Both the position numbers and the translations under genes were made by a program. This document shows positions 28,371 through 37,238 of a DNA stretch of 64,000 nt, in pieces. Source of the stretch: Vreelandella neptunia. Lineage in GTDB: Bacteria; Pseudomonadota; Gammaproteobacteria; Pseudomonadales; Halomonadaceae. Every line of letters starts with the position of its first letter. Within the stretch, counting starts at the first letter, position 1. The notes below the pieces were generated by a model. That model was not told where the DNA came from and made no database searches. It saw nothing but the letters and a program-made list of their open reading frames with translations. The stretch spans positions 2,356,001 to 2,420,000 of the forward strand of contig NZ_CP140255.1 in assembly GCF_034479615.1 (NCBI RefSeq). The letters run 5' to 3'.

Positions 28371-30025
28371 TGTCGAACGCCTTTGACTTCCCGGGAGGCA
28401 TTTATCCCCCCGAACGCAAACAGCGTTCCAACCAATCCCCGCTAATTGAAGCGCCACTGCCCCGTCGGATCACTCTCCCCCTGCAGCAACATAGCGGCCA
28501 GGCCGCCACGCCCTGTGTGGTAGTGGGCGACGCGGTAAAAGTGGGCAGCGTGATTGCCAAACGTGAAGGTATGATCTCTAGCAACCTGCACGCCAGCATT
28601 AGCGGCATGGTAAGCGAGGTTAGCGCTACCCAAATCTGCATTGATGGAGATGGGCAAGATAACTGGGAGCGGCTGCCCAGTCTCGACTGGCAACGCGCTG
28701 AACCCAGTGCACTACTTGAGCGCTTAAATAAGAGCGGCATTGTCGGTCTAGGCGGCGCGGGGTTTCCCACCCATATTAAAGCGCGAGTGGTCGAACGGCA
28801 TGCGATTCACACCCTGGTGATTAACGCCGCCGAATGCGAGCCTTATATCACTGCCGATGACCTGACTCTGCGCCACCACGCTAACGAAGTGCTCGAAGGT
28901 GCACAGATAGTCGCCAAGCTATGCGGCGCGCAGCATATAATGATTGGGATTGAGGATAACAAACCCGATGCCATAGAAGCCCTGAAACACGCCCTTTCAA
29001 ATTACCAGCCGATCAACATTGAGCTGAAAGTAATACCTACCCGCTACCCCAGCGGCGGCGAGCGCCAGCTAATTAAAAGGCTGCTAAACCTTGAGGTACC
29101 CAGCGGCGGGCTGCCCGCTGATGTGGGAGTGCTCTGCCATAACCCAGGCACGCTACTGGCGATACTACACGCAGTGCGCGATGGGCAGCCGCTGGTTTCC
29201 AGGGTGGTCACGCTGACAGGCGAGGCCATCACCCAGCCCGGCAATCGCTGGGTGCGTCTGGGCACATCGGTTAGAGAGCTGCTGGAGCAGGCAGGGTTAA
29301 ATACCCCAGAGCTAAACCAAGTCATTCAGGGTGGCCCCATGATGGGCACTCCACTGCTAACGCTCGATACGCCGGTCACCAAGCTTACTAATTGTTTAAT
29401 CGCGGCCACGCTTGAAGAGTTGCCGCCGCCCCCAGCAGAATCGCCCTGTATTCGCTGCGGTGAGTGTGAAAGCGTTTGCCCGGTGGCGCTGCTGCCGCAA
29501 CAGCTGCACTGGTATGCTCGCGCTCAAGACGATGCCAAGGTAGAGCGCTATCACCTGTTCGACTGCATTGAATGCGGCGCTTGCAGTTACGTATGCCCTA
29601 GCCATATTCCGCTGGTGGTGGATTACCGGGAAGCTAAAAGCCGGATACGCCTGCAACGGATTGAGGCAGTAAAAGCGGAGCACGCCAAGCACCGTTTTGA
29701 GTTCCGCCAAGCGCGGCTCGCTCGGGAAGAGGCTGAAAAACAGGCACGCAAGCAAGCACGTCAGGCGCAACAACGTCGCTCGCCCACCAGTACCGCAGCT
29801 AGCAGCGAAAAGGTCGACTTACGTGGCCTGCGCATCGCCCATGCCGCCGCCAAAGCATCGGTCAAAAAGGCTGAAAAAACCCTGGCGCGAGTCGCTCAGG
29901 AAGACCCCAAACAATCCCTGGATGACTTAGAAATGCAGCTTGCCACCGCCCAGGAGAACTTAAAAGCAGTCGAGTTGCAGCTTGCCCAGGCGCGCGAACA
30001 GCAGCCCAGCGAGGAGTCGCCATGA
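28370..30025 (+). CDS. rnfC: Rnf complex subunit C
   Basis: RnfC is the peripheral NADH/FMN-binding subunit. The N-terminal barrel starts after FPGGIYPPERK; the nucleotide-binding region has GLGGAGFPTHIKA (about residues 125-137) and NAAECEPYITADD. Two [4Fe-4S] motifs follow, CIRCGECESVCP (about 360) and CIECGACSYVCP (about 399). The tail (about 440-551) is Ala/Lys/Gln-rich and probably helical; it is shorter than in E. coli RsxC. The start at 28370 gives 551 residues and overlaps rnfB by one base. Confidence 0.96.
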   Translation: MSNAFDFPGGIYPPERKQRSNQSPLIEAPLPRRITLPLQQHSGQAATPCVVVGDAVKVGSVIAKREGMISSNLHASISGMVSEVSATQICIDGDGQDNWERLPSLDWQRAEPSALLERLNKSGIVGLGGAGFPTHIKARVVERHAIHTLVINAAECEPYITADDLTLRHHANEVLEGAQIVAKLCGAQHIMIGIEDNKPDAIEALKHALSNYQPINIELKVIPTRYPSGGERQLIKRLLNLEVPSGGLPADVGVLCHNPGTLLAILHAVRDGQPLVSRVVTLTGEAITQPGNRWVRLGTSVRELLEQAGLNTPELNQVIQGGPMMGTPLLTLDTPVTKLTNCLIAATLEELPPPPAESPCIRCGECESVCPVALLPQQLHWYARAQDDAKVERYHLFDCIECGACSYVCPSHIPLVVDYREAKSRIRLQRIEAVKAEHAKHRFEFRQARLAREEAEKQARKQARQAQQRRSPTSTAASSEKVDLRGLRIAHAAAKASVKKAEKTLARVAQEDPKQSLDDLEMQLATAQENLKAVELQLAQAREQQPSEESP

Positions 30026-31071
30026 GCATGATGCACGCCTCGGGCGTTAAAGATGCCGTGAAGGCAACGTCTATGCCACCAACGGCGAGCTTGATGCGCT
30101 GGGTCATTGCGGCAACCCTGCCAGGCATCGCTACCATGAGCTACTTCTTCGGCCTTGGGGTTATCAGCAATGTACTGCTAGCCGCCGCTTTTGGTATTGC
30201 ACTTGAAGCCGCCGTGCTTCGGCTACGCCAGCGCCCCATCCGTGTTACGATGAATGACTCAAGCGCCCTGCTTACTGGCGTTTTGCTGGGCGCATCGCTG
30301 CCTCCCGCTAGTCCCTGGTGGCTTATCGGTGTGGGTATGATCGCGGCAATTGTGGTCGCCAAGCAGCTATACGGCGGACTGGGCCATAACCCGTTCAACC
30401 CCGCCATGGTGGGCTATGCGCTGCTGCTGGTGTCTTTTCCTACCTACATGACGTTGTGGGCTCCGCCCCAGGCATTGCTACCAAATGATTTATGGGCGCA
30501 AATCGTCGGAACGCTGCCAACCGCCCAATTGGATAGTTTGAGCGGCGCAACGCCCCTTGATGCATTTAAGCACAAAGGCGAAGCGGTGCTTGCCAGCGAG
30601 TTCTGGGCTGCCAATCCACTGCCGAATGGAACCCTCAGCGCCTGGCGATGGGTAGCGCTCGCATGGCTAGCGGGTGGGGTGGTGTTGTTAGCGAAGCGGA
30701 TTATTAGCTGGCATATTCCGGTCGCTATGCTTGGCAGCGTATTACTACTGGCCACGCTGTTTTATCTCAGCGACCCCAGCCACTTCGCTTCACCGCTGTT
30801 TCACCTGCTCACCGGGGCAACGCTTTTCGGGGCATTCTTTATTGCTACCGACCCAGTCTCCGCCGCCACCAGCCAACGCGGCAAACTACTCTATGGCGCA
30901 GGGATTGGCGCACTGGTCATGATCATTCGCACCTTTGGCGGTTACCCGGACGCGGTGGCGTTTGCGGTATTGCTGATGAATCTATGTGTACCGTTGCTAG
31001 ACCTGTACAGCGTGCCACGCCCTACTGGTCAGCAAAAAGCCTCACTGGGTAAACCAGGAGAACAGCCATGA
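30022..31071 (+). CDS. rnfD: Rnf complex membrane subunit D
   Basis: RnfD is a polytopic membrane subunit with covalently bound FMN. The attachment motif SGAT is in LDSLSGATPLDAF (about residue 175). The 349-residue sequence has roughly ten hydrophobic helices and the conserved GGLGHNPFNPAMVGYA and ATDPVSAATSQRGKLLYGAG segments shared with NqrB. It overlaps rnfC by four bases, and its stop overlaps the likely rnfG ATG at 31068. Confidence 0.95.
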   Translation: MSMMHASGVKDAVKATSMPPTASLMRWVIAATLPGIATMSYFFGLGVISNVLLAAAFGIALEAAVLRLRQRPIRVTMNDSSALLTGVLLGASLPPASPWWLIGVGMIAAIVVAKQLYGGLGHNPFNPAMVGYALLLVSFPTYMTLWAPPQALLPNDLWAQIVGTLPTAQLDSLSGATPLDAFKHKGEAVLASEFWAANPLPNGTLSAWRWVALAWLAGGVVLLAKRIISWHIPVAMLGSVLLLATLFYLSDPSHFASPLFHLLTGATLFGAFFIATDPVSAATSQRGKLLYGAGIGALVMIIRTFGGYPDAVAFAVLLMNLCVPLLDLYSVPRPTGQQKASLGKPGEQP

Positions 31072-31710
31072 CGCTGTTCCAGGCCATGCAGCGCGGTGCG
31101 CTTGCCCTGGGGCACCTTTGCGCTGGTAACGGCGGGCAGCGTGGCGCTTACCCGCACGTTAACCGCCGAACGTATAGAGAAACATCAGCTGGCTTACCAA
31201 CACCGCCAGCTTCAGGAAGTACTGCCCCAAGCGCTAGCTAATACGCCCGTCACTAAGGTGCTGGAGAGCACCTTTACCCTTCCCAACCCACAGGCGCTGG
31301 GGCTGGGGCTTGCGAGTGAAAGCCAAGGCTGGTGGGTAAACGATCAGGGTAGCAGCGCGGTGATCTTCCCGGTGGTGACCCGGCAGGGGTATAACGGCGA
31401 AATCCGTCTACTGATCGGCATTGACGAGCACCTGCGCATCAGCGGTGTGCGCGTGACCCAGCATCAGGAAACGCCTGGGCTAGGCGATGACATTGAGCGC
31501 AGCCGCAGCGACTGGATCACCGAGTTTAATGGTTTAAGGTTAGATAGTTTGCCGCCAGAAGGCTGGGCGGTGAAGAAAGACGGCGGCCAGTTTGACGCTT
31601 TTACCGGCGCTACGATTACGCCCCGTGCTGTGGTCAATGCTGTCCATAAAGCCCTTCAGTACGCCGACGATGCACCGCTACCGATGTCATTTGAGGAGTC
31701 CACCCTATGA
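31068..31710 (+). pseudogene. rnfG: Rnf complex subunit G with an apparent one-base frameshift
   Basis: RnfG is a single-span periplasmic subunit carrying covalent FMN. The attachment site TGAT is present in FDAFTGATITP, and the rest of the protein from about 31096 onward reads normally. The start is broken: the ATG at 31068 has an AGGAG site at 31056-31060 and overlaps the rnfD stop. It encodes a family-like MTLFQAMQRGALALG, but that frame leaves the gene. The remainder (FALVTAGSVALT...) is one base out. Removing one G from the GGGG run at 31109-31112 joins the halves cleanly as ALGTFALV. It could be a sequencing error, a true mutation, or bypassed from a GTG at 31096 that lacks a ribosome site. 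Confidence 0.8.
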
Positions 31711-32408
31711 GCCAGTGGCGCGAACTCGCCCGAAGTGGTCTTTGGTCGAATAACCCCGCGCTGGTGCAGCTGCTCGGGCTCTGCCCGCTGCTAGCGGTAA
31801 GCGGCAGCGTGGTCAATGCGCTGGGGCTGGCGCTGGCCACGTTGCTGGTCATGGTCGGTGCCAGCACGGCGATTTCGCTGATTCGTCACCAGGTGCCCAG
31901 CGCAGTGCGTCTGCCCGCTTTCGTGATGGTGATTGCTGCTTTTGTTACCTGCGCTGAACTGCTCATGGCCGCCTACGCTTACCCGCTCTATCAAGTGTTG
32001 GGAATTTTTATTCCGCTGATCGTCACCAACTGCGCCATCCTGGGTCGCGCGGATGCCTTTGCCTCACGCCGGCCGGTTCTTCCAGCGGCCATTGATGGCT
32101 TTATGATGGGGTTGGGTTTTGGCGCCGTACTGGTGTTGCTTGGCGCCCTACGTGAGCTACTGGGTCAAGGCACACTGTTTAGCGACATGGCGCTACTGTT
32201 TGGGCCGCAAGCGGCGAATTGGCAACTGACTGTTGCCGACGACTACCAGTTCCTGTTTTTCGTGCTGCCACCGGGGGCATTCTTTGTAGCGGGTCTGTTG
32301 ATTGCGCTGAAAAACGCTATTGATCAACGCAGTGCTGCCCGTGCCAAGCCAGTGGTGGCGACACCTCGAACTGAGCGTCGCGTGCGGGTTACCGGCACGA
32401 TAAAATAG
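31707..32408 (+). CDS. rnfE: Rnf complex subunit E
   Basis: RnfE (RsxE) pairs with RnfA around the membrane [2Fe-2S] site. Its 233 residues form about six helices, with the cysteine segments [13 protein letters not shown] (about residue 23) and [14 protein letters not shown] (about 107). A basic cytoplasmic tail ends the protein. It is homologous to NqrD. It overlaps rnfG by four bases; nth follows after 73 bases. Confidence 0.95.
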   Translation: MSQWRELARSGLWSNNPALVQLLGLCPLLAVSGSVVNALGLALATLLVMVGASTAISLIRHQVPSAVRLPAFVMVIAAFVTCAELLMAAYAYPLYQVLGIFIPLIVTNCAILGRADAFASRRPVLPAAIDGFMMGLGFGAVLVLLGALRELLGQGTLFSDMALLFGPQAANWQLTVADDYQFLFFVLPPGAFFVAGLLIALKNAIDQRSAARAKPVVATPRTERRVRVTGTIK

Positions 32409-32481
32409 CTGGCAACATCCCGAAAGTGTCCATGTAAACAACTGCTCGTATTTATAACGCGTATTTATTAAGAGACCCGCC

Positions 32482-33120
32482 ATGAATGCCCAAAAGCGTC
32501 ATGAAATTTTTGCTCGCCTTCAGGCGGAGAACCCCCACCCGACTACCGAGCTTAATTGGAACACGCCATTTGAGCTGCTGGCTGCGGTACTGCTTTCCGC
32601 TCAAGCCACCGATGTGGGGGTGAATAAAGCCACGGCGCGGCTTTACCCAGTCGCCAACACGCCCCAAGCGATCATTGATTTAGGTATCGACGAGCTTAAA
32701 GCACATATCAAAACCATTGGGTTATACAACACCAAAGCCGAAAACCTGATGAAAACCTGCCACATGCTCGTTAATCAGCACGGCGGTGAAGTGCCCAATA
32801 CCCGCCAAGCCCTGGAGGCCTTGCCCGGCGTAGGCCGTAAAACCGCCAATGTAATACTCAACACGGCATTTGGTCAGCCCACCATGGCGGTGGATACGCA
32901 TATTTTCCGGGTATCCAATCGCACCGGCATCGCTAAAGGCAAAGATGTCGTTGAGGTGGAGCAGAAACTGCTACGCCATGTGCCAAAAGGGTTTCTTCAC
33001 GATGCTCACCACTGGCTAATTCTGCACGGCCGCTACACCTGCATCGCGCGTAAACCCCGCTGTGGTAGCTGCATTATCGAGGACCTGTGCGACTATAAAG
33101 ACAAAACCGAACCGGCTTAA
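32482..33120 (+). CDS. nth: endonuclease III (DNA glycosylase/AP lyase)
   Basis: Nth removes oxidised pyrimidines. The helix-hairpin-helix LPGVGRKTANVIL (about residues 113-125) holds the catalytic lysine, and AVDTHIFRV holds the catalytic aspartate. The C-terminal Cys-x6-Cys-x2-Cys-x5-Cys pattern (about 187-203) binds a [4Fe-4S] cluster. Length is 212 residues, near the E. coli value of 211. It closes the rnf-nth run as in E. coli. Confidence 0.97.
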   Translation: MNAQKRHEIFARLQAENPHPTTELNWNTPFELLAAVLLSAQATDVGVNKATARLYPVANTPQAIIDLGIDELKAHIKTIGLYNTKAENLMKTCHMLVNQHGGEVPNTRQALEALPGVGRKTANVILNTAFGQPTMAVDTHIFRVSNRTGIAKGKDVVEVEQKLLRHVPKGFLHDAHHWLILHGRYTCIARKPRCGSCIIEDLCDYKDKTEPA

Positions 33121-33124
33121 CGGC

Positions 33125-33290
33125 TAGCAGCCTGTCGGGCTTGACCGATCGTCGCGAGAAGCACGGATTTTGAGCCAAATTTTTCGATCGATTGAGGCGA
33201 ATAGCGCGCTATTTAACGAAATCGATCGAATAAAGTTGGCCAAAATACCGGGATTCGCAGTAGATCAGTGTTAAGTCCGACAGGCTGCTA
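33125..33290. repeat. 166-bp imperfect palindrome (MITE-like element)
   Basis: The ends are near-perfect inverted repeats: TAGCAGCCTGTCGG at 33125-33138 and its complement at 33277-33290. The arms continue to match in blocks inward, including TCGATCGATT/AATCGATCGA, to a centre at AATAGCGCGCTATT (33200-33213). It has no coding capacity. It fills the gap between the convergent nth and glycosyltransferase genes. The structure suggests a non-autonomous mobile element; transcribed, it would fold into one long hairpin and could act as a terminator for both genes. Confidence 0.7.
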
Positions 33291-33295
33291 GGCCA

Positions 33296-34369
33296 TCAAG
33301 TCGAGCTCATCAGCAACTGGCGGTAAGCCTCACGCCAGGCGGGCCACTCCCAAGCGGTGGTATCAAGGCGTTCAGGGCGAACCGCCGGATCGGTGAGCCA
33401 AGCACTAAGCCGGTCATAAAGCCCTTCCCGAGAGCCGTCATAGCGATAGGCTGCAGGGTAAAGCGCAGGGAAACAGAGCCTATCCGGCACCAGTGGTAAA
33501 GCCCCGCGCTGGGCCGCCTCCATAATCGCCAAACCCTGAAACTCATGCCAGGTAGTCGAAACCACAATGCCTGCGCTATCTAGCAGCTCTCGATACGCCT
33601 CTTCTGGCTGCGGCCCCCAAGCCACAATATGCTTGGCTAAGCGCTGCTCAGCTTCGTCAAAAATGGCGGGGGCTTGACGGAAACGTTGACCAAGCACCGC
33701 CAATTCAAACGCTACTCCGGCATCGCTTAACGCAAACAGTACGGCAAAGAAGTCGTCAGGGTTCTTGTCGTACTCCCAGCGGTGATTCCAGACAATCCGC
33801 TGTGGCACTGTTTTGTTAACTGCCGTTTGCTGGCAAGGTTCTGAGCTCTCTGGAATGGGCACTGGCAAAACCTGAGCCCGCTCGCGTAGCGCTTCCAGTG
33901 GCTTGGCTGCGGGGAGGTTTTCCGGCATTTTTTTCAGAAAGGCTCGCGCGCCATCAATAAAAGAGTCGCGGTTATAGGCGCTGTTAAACACCACGTTATC
34001 CGCCGCCAGCGCCGTATAGAGATTGACCATCTTGGCCTCTACTTGTGGCATCTGATCGCTCGATTCAGGATAGGCGAACTGGTTTTCATGAAAGTAGACA
34101 ACCTTTTTTGCTCGGCCGAGATGCGGGAACAGCCCCGCCAGCGTGGCCAGATCCACCATCGACGTGGCTAGCACTACATCAAACGACTGGCTGAGAGTAT
34201 CGTGCTCTTTAAGCATCCAGCTCAGCGGATTGCCACGAATACGCCAAGCAAAATGACGCGGCGGCAGGCTCAACAGCGTCCAAGACACCTCATCAAGCTG
34301 CGCCATTAAGCTTTGCGCCCAGTAGCGGTGGCTCACCGCTTCGTAGGCAGATAACAGGAGTACGCGCAT
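33296..34369 (-). CDS. GTDC1/QTMAN-like glycosyltransferase (DUF3524)
   Basis: The 357-residue protein has the DUF3524 N-terminal domain of human GTDC1, the tRNA-queuosine mannosyltransferase. Matching segments are LLSAYEAVSHRYW (start), LPPRHFAWRIRGN, SMVDLATLAGLFP, KVVYFHENQFAYP (about residues 98-110), and the NVVFNSAYNRDSF/LKKMP region. A GT-B C-terminal domain follows, with FQGLAIMEAAQRGALPLVP (about 287-305), the nucleotide-sugar binding region. Mannosylation of queuosine in tRNA-Asp is the inferred role; a bacterial target is not shown. The ATG at 34369 has AGGG upstream. It is monocistronic and convergent with nth. Confidence 0.78.
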   Translation of the reverse strand: MRVLLLSAYEAVSHRYWAQSLMAQLDEVSWTLLSLPPRHFAWRIRGNPLSWMLKEHDTLSQSFDVVLATSMVDLATLAGLFPHLGRAKKVVYFHENQFAYPESSDQMPQVEAKMVNLYTALAADNVVFNSAYNRDSFIDGARAFLKKMPENLPAAKPLEALRERAQVLPVPIPESSEPCQQTAVNKTVPQRIVWNHRWEYDKNPDDFFAVLFALSDAGVAFELAVLGQRFRQAPAIFDEAEQRLAKHIVAWGPQPEEAYRELLDSAGIVVSTTWHEFQGLAIMEAAQRGALPLVPDRLCFPALYPAAYRYDGSREGLYDRLSAWLTDPAVRPERLDTTAWEWPAWREAYRQLLMSST

Positions 34370-34595
34370 TGACAGCCCTAACAACCAGATCAGTGGAACG
34401 CCATAACATGTGTAAGCCATGGCAAAGAGGCAAGCAGTGTAACAAAACGCGCTTACTAGCTTCTTTGTGATCGCTTCTTTGTCTTGAATGCATTCGGCCA
34501 AGGTCGTCTTGGCTGACCTGTTAGATCTATCTAGACTGCAGCCATGCAGCTTTAAAACAAATAAACGTTAAAACAAATATAAGCAGGAGAGCTCC

Positions 34596-34970
34596 ATGGC
34601 TAAAGTGCTCGTCGTCGATGACGAACCCAACATTGTTTTATCGCTAGAGTTCCTGATGGAGCAAGCGGGGTTTGAGGTCGTTACTGCTGAAGATGGTGAA
34701 CAGGCCCTGGCAAGAGTGAATGATAGCCAGCCCGATCTGCTGCTACTCGATATTAGCCTGCCGGGGATTAGCGGTTTTGACGTTTTAGAGCGGCTGCGTA
34801 GCGAAGCGGCTACCGCCCAGCTTCCGATTATTATGCTGACCGCTCACGGGCGTGACGTGGAGCGTGAAAAAGGCATGGCGCTGGGCGCCGATGATTACAT
34901 CACCAAGCCCTTCTCTACCCAGTCGCTGGTCGAAAAAGTCAAAGCGCTACTAATTGAGGAGCAGCCATGA
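34596..34970 (+). CDS. stand-alone response regulator receiver (CheY-like)
   Basis: The protein is one REC domain of 124 residues and nothing else. The acidic pocket is VVDDEP (residues 6-11), the phospho-acceptor Asp is in [10 protein letters not shown] (about 53), and the conserved Thr and Lys are in MLTAHG and ITKPF (about 83 and 105). With no output domain it must act by protein contact. It overlaps the exonuclease-fusion gene by four bases and lies in one run with the transporter-kinase, its probable phosphodonor. Confidence 0.9.
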   Translation: MAKVLVVDDEPNIVLSLEFLMEQAGFEVVTAEDGEQALARVNDSQPDLLLLDISLPGISGFDVLERLRSEAATAQLPIIMLTAHGRDVEREKGMALGADDYITKPFSTQSLVEKVKALLIEEQP

Positions 34971-37027
34971 CCCGAGGCGGACTGCCCAAACGTCAGCGCC
35001 TGCTGGGCCTCTGGCTGCTACTTAGCGGCATCAGCCTGCTGGGTGGGGCCATTTTTGCCGCCTGGCTGGATGCGAAGCTTGCGCCAACTGGCGTAACGCG
35101 CATCGCCCTCTGGCTTGGTAGCTTCTCCGGTGGCGCGACGATTTTTTTAGCCGGTTTGCTGCTTGAGCGTATGCTGTTTACCCCACTGCGCCATTTACAG
35201 GTGCAGCTGGCGCGCTTGGTCGCCAACCCGGACGCCCGGGACGAGCACCCACCCGAAGGTTGGCTAAAAGGCTTGGGGCCCGACCTACGACGAGTACGCG
35301 AAAGCTGGCGATCAGATCGCAGTCGCCTCACCACCGCTCACGCTGACGGCGCCCGCAGCGCTGCACGCATCCGCCAGGAGCTGGAAACACTGCTGCAAGT
35401 ACTCGAAACGCCGCTGCTACTGTGTGATCACCACCGCCGCCTTATGCTGTTCAATCAGGCGGCTGAAGACTTTTTTGAGGGTAATACCGGATTAGGCCTG
35501 GGCAAACGCCTGGAAGCGCTGCTACCAGTAGCCAGCTTACAGCAAGTGCTCGGCCAACTGCCTAATGACGGTTCCCCGCGCGAGTTACTCGCCCCCTGTG
35601 ATGACCGCTGGCTCAAAGTGATTTTACGCCGCGTGCCGGGTAGCGATGGCGAAACACTGCTGACCTTTAGCGACGCCACCGCCTCCTGGTCGAGTGAAAT
35701 GGGCGTTAGAGCGGAACTAGCGGCGATGCTAACACCGCTTCGTCAGCATACCGCCAGTCTAACCAGCGCCGCCGATGCGCTGATACAGCTGCGCGATCAA
35801 AACGATGTCAGCACGTCTGCTTTGCGCCAACGTTTTGAGCGGGTTATCCACGAAGAGGGCATCACCCTCGGCGACAACGTGGCCAAAATCGGCCAACTAC
35901 TCGACGATATGCAGCATCAGGGCGAGCGCTTAACGCCCATGTGGTCAAACGACTTCTGGCAAGCGTTGGATGAGCGCCTTGACCCGGAGCACCGCTTAAT
36001 TACCCCGGTGGGGATGCCTGCCTGGTTTAAAGGCGACGCCCCGGCGCTGATTGCGCTGTTTGACTCTTTAGTCAAGCACCTCAATACACAGCTTCCCGAC
36101 AGTGGCTTTGAGGGTGAGATATGCCTGGGCAATAAACGCGTCTATCTTGACCTTATTTGGCGCGGCAAAGCGATCCCCGAGCATGAGCTGGCGGAGTGGC
36201 GACAGCAGCCGCTAAACTCACTACCGTTGACGCCAAGCGTCGCCGATGTAATGCGCCAACACGCCAGCGACATCTGGAGCCTGGCCGACGACGATGGCGT
36301 TCATTCACGCCTGCGACTCCCCCTGCCGGCCATGGAGCGCGTAGGCGCCCCAAGAGAAACCGCCCCGCCGCGCCCAGAATTCCATGACTTTGGCATTGCC
36401 GACCTGCCCCCGCCGGATGAAGCGCTGGCCAGCCGAACGCTGCGCAGCCTGGAAATAGTCGCCTTTGATACGGAAACCACCGGGCTTGAGCTACGCCGAG
36501 GTGACACCGTCATCAGTCTTGGCGCCTGTCGCGTGGTCAACGCCCGTTTATTGGCAAGCGAGGCCTTCGATCAAAAAGTGGATCCGCAGCGGCCGATCCC
36601 GCCGGCTAGCACCGCGATACACGGCCTTACCGATGCCGATGTGCTAGGCGCGCCGCCTTTGGATATTGTGCTTACCCGCTTTCGCGATTATGTCGGCGAA
36701 GCTGTCTTGCTGGCCCATAATGCCGCCTTTGATCTACTTGCCATTAGCCACAAAGGAGTCGCCTTTGATATCCCTGTGATCGACACCCTGCTGATTTCAC
36801 GGGCACTTGACGAAGCGCTCGATGGGCATGATCTGGATAGCCTTGCCCAGCGCTACGATCTGGCATTTCCACCAGGGACGCGCCACACTGCATTAGGCGA
36901 TGCCCGCGTGACCGCCGAGCTATGGCTAGCCCTGCTGCCTCGCTTAGAAGCCCGCGGCGTCGATACGCTTGAGCAGTTGTTAGCCCTGCAAGTCAACGCC
37001 TTCGACCGACAGGATGCCAGCGCCTGA
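34967..37027 (+). CDS. membrane PAS/kinase-like protein fused to a DEDDh 3'-5' exonuclease
   Basis: The 686 residues join two halves. The N-terminus has two membrane spans (about 13-34 and 45-66), a HAMP-like linker, a PAS-like domain (about 135-235) and a region resembling a degenerate histidine kinase without an H-box. Residues about 495-680 are a DNA polymerase III epsilon-type exonuclease with all five DEDDh residues: D501 and E503 (FDTETTG), D589 (HNAAFD), H640 and D645 (HTALGDA). It is therefore a membrane-tethered nuclease with a likely sensory front end. Epsilon-like genes are known beside CrbS-type acetate sensors; this fusion is unusual. Function is unknown. Confidence 0.8.
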   Translation: MTRGGLPKRQRLLGLWLLLSGISLLGGAIFAAWLDAKLAPTGVTRIALWLGSFSGGATIFLAGLLLERMLFTPLRHLQVQLARLVANPDARDEHPPEGWLKGLGPDLRRVRESWRSDRSRLTTAHADGARSAARIRQELETLLQVLETPLLLCDHHRRLMLFNQAAEDFFEGNTGLGLGKRLEALLPVASLQQVLGQLPNDGSPRELLAPCDDRWLKVILRRVPGSDGETLLTFSDATASWSSEMGVRAELAAMLTPLRQHTASLTSAADALIQLRDQNDVSTSALRQRFERVIHEEGITLGDNVAKIGQLLDDMQHQGERLTPMWSNDFWQALDERLDPEHRLITPVGMPAWFKGDAPALIALFDSLVKHLNTQLPDSGFEGEICLGNKRVYLDLIWRGKAIPEHELAEWRQQPLNSLPLTPSVADVMRQHASDIWSLADDDGVHSRLRLPLPAMERVGAPRETAPPRPEFHDFGIADLPPPDEALASRTLRSLEIVAFDTETTGLELRRGDTVISLGACRVVNARLLASEAFDQKVDPQRPIPPASTAIHGLTDADVLGAPPLDIVLTRFRDYVGEAVLLAHNAAFDLLAISHKGVAFDIPVIDTLLISRALDEALDGHDLDSLAQRYDLAFPPGTRHTALGDARVTAELWLALLPRLEARGVDTLEQLLALQVNAFDRQDASA

Positions 37028-37236
37028 TGAAACCTTTCGGTGTGAAATCACGCCAAACAGAGCGCCTAATGGCTCTGGTGGCGATTGCCCTGCTGCTGTT
37101 CTCCCCACCATTGATTATCGTGGTGGATCGGCTACCTACCTTTAGCGTGGGCTGGCTACCGCTCTATCTATTTATCGTCTGGGCAGTGGTGATCGGCTTG
37201 ACTGCTTGGCTGATGGAACGGCGTTCGGGCCGCTAA
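37027..37236 (+). CDS. small two-span membrane protein
   Basis: This 69-residue protein has two hydrophobic spans (about 14-33 and 43-62) and a basic C-terminus. I do not recognise a family. Its ATG overlaps the TGA of the exonuclease fusion, and its stop is two bases before the ATG of the transporter-kinase. Small two-helix proteins often sit beside SLC5 (sodium:solute symporter) genes as accessory subunits (for example DUF4212 with ActP-like carriers), so such a role here is a reasonable inference. Confidence 0.7.
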   Translation: MKPFGVKSRQTERLMALVAIALLLFSPPLIIVVDRLPTFSVGWLPLYLFIVWAVVIGLTAWLMERRSGR

Positions 37237-37238
37237 CC

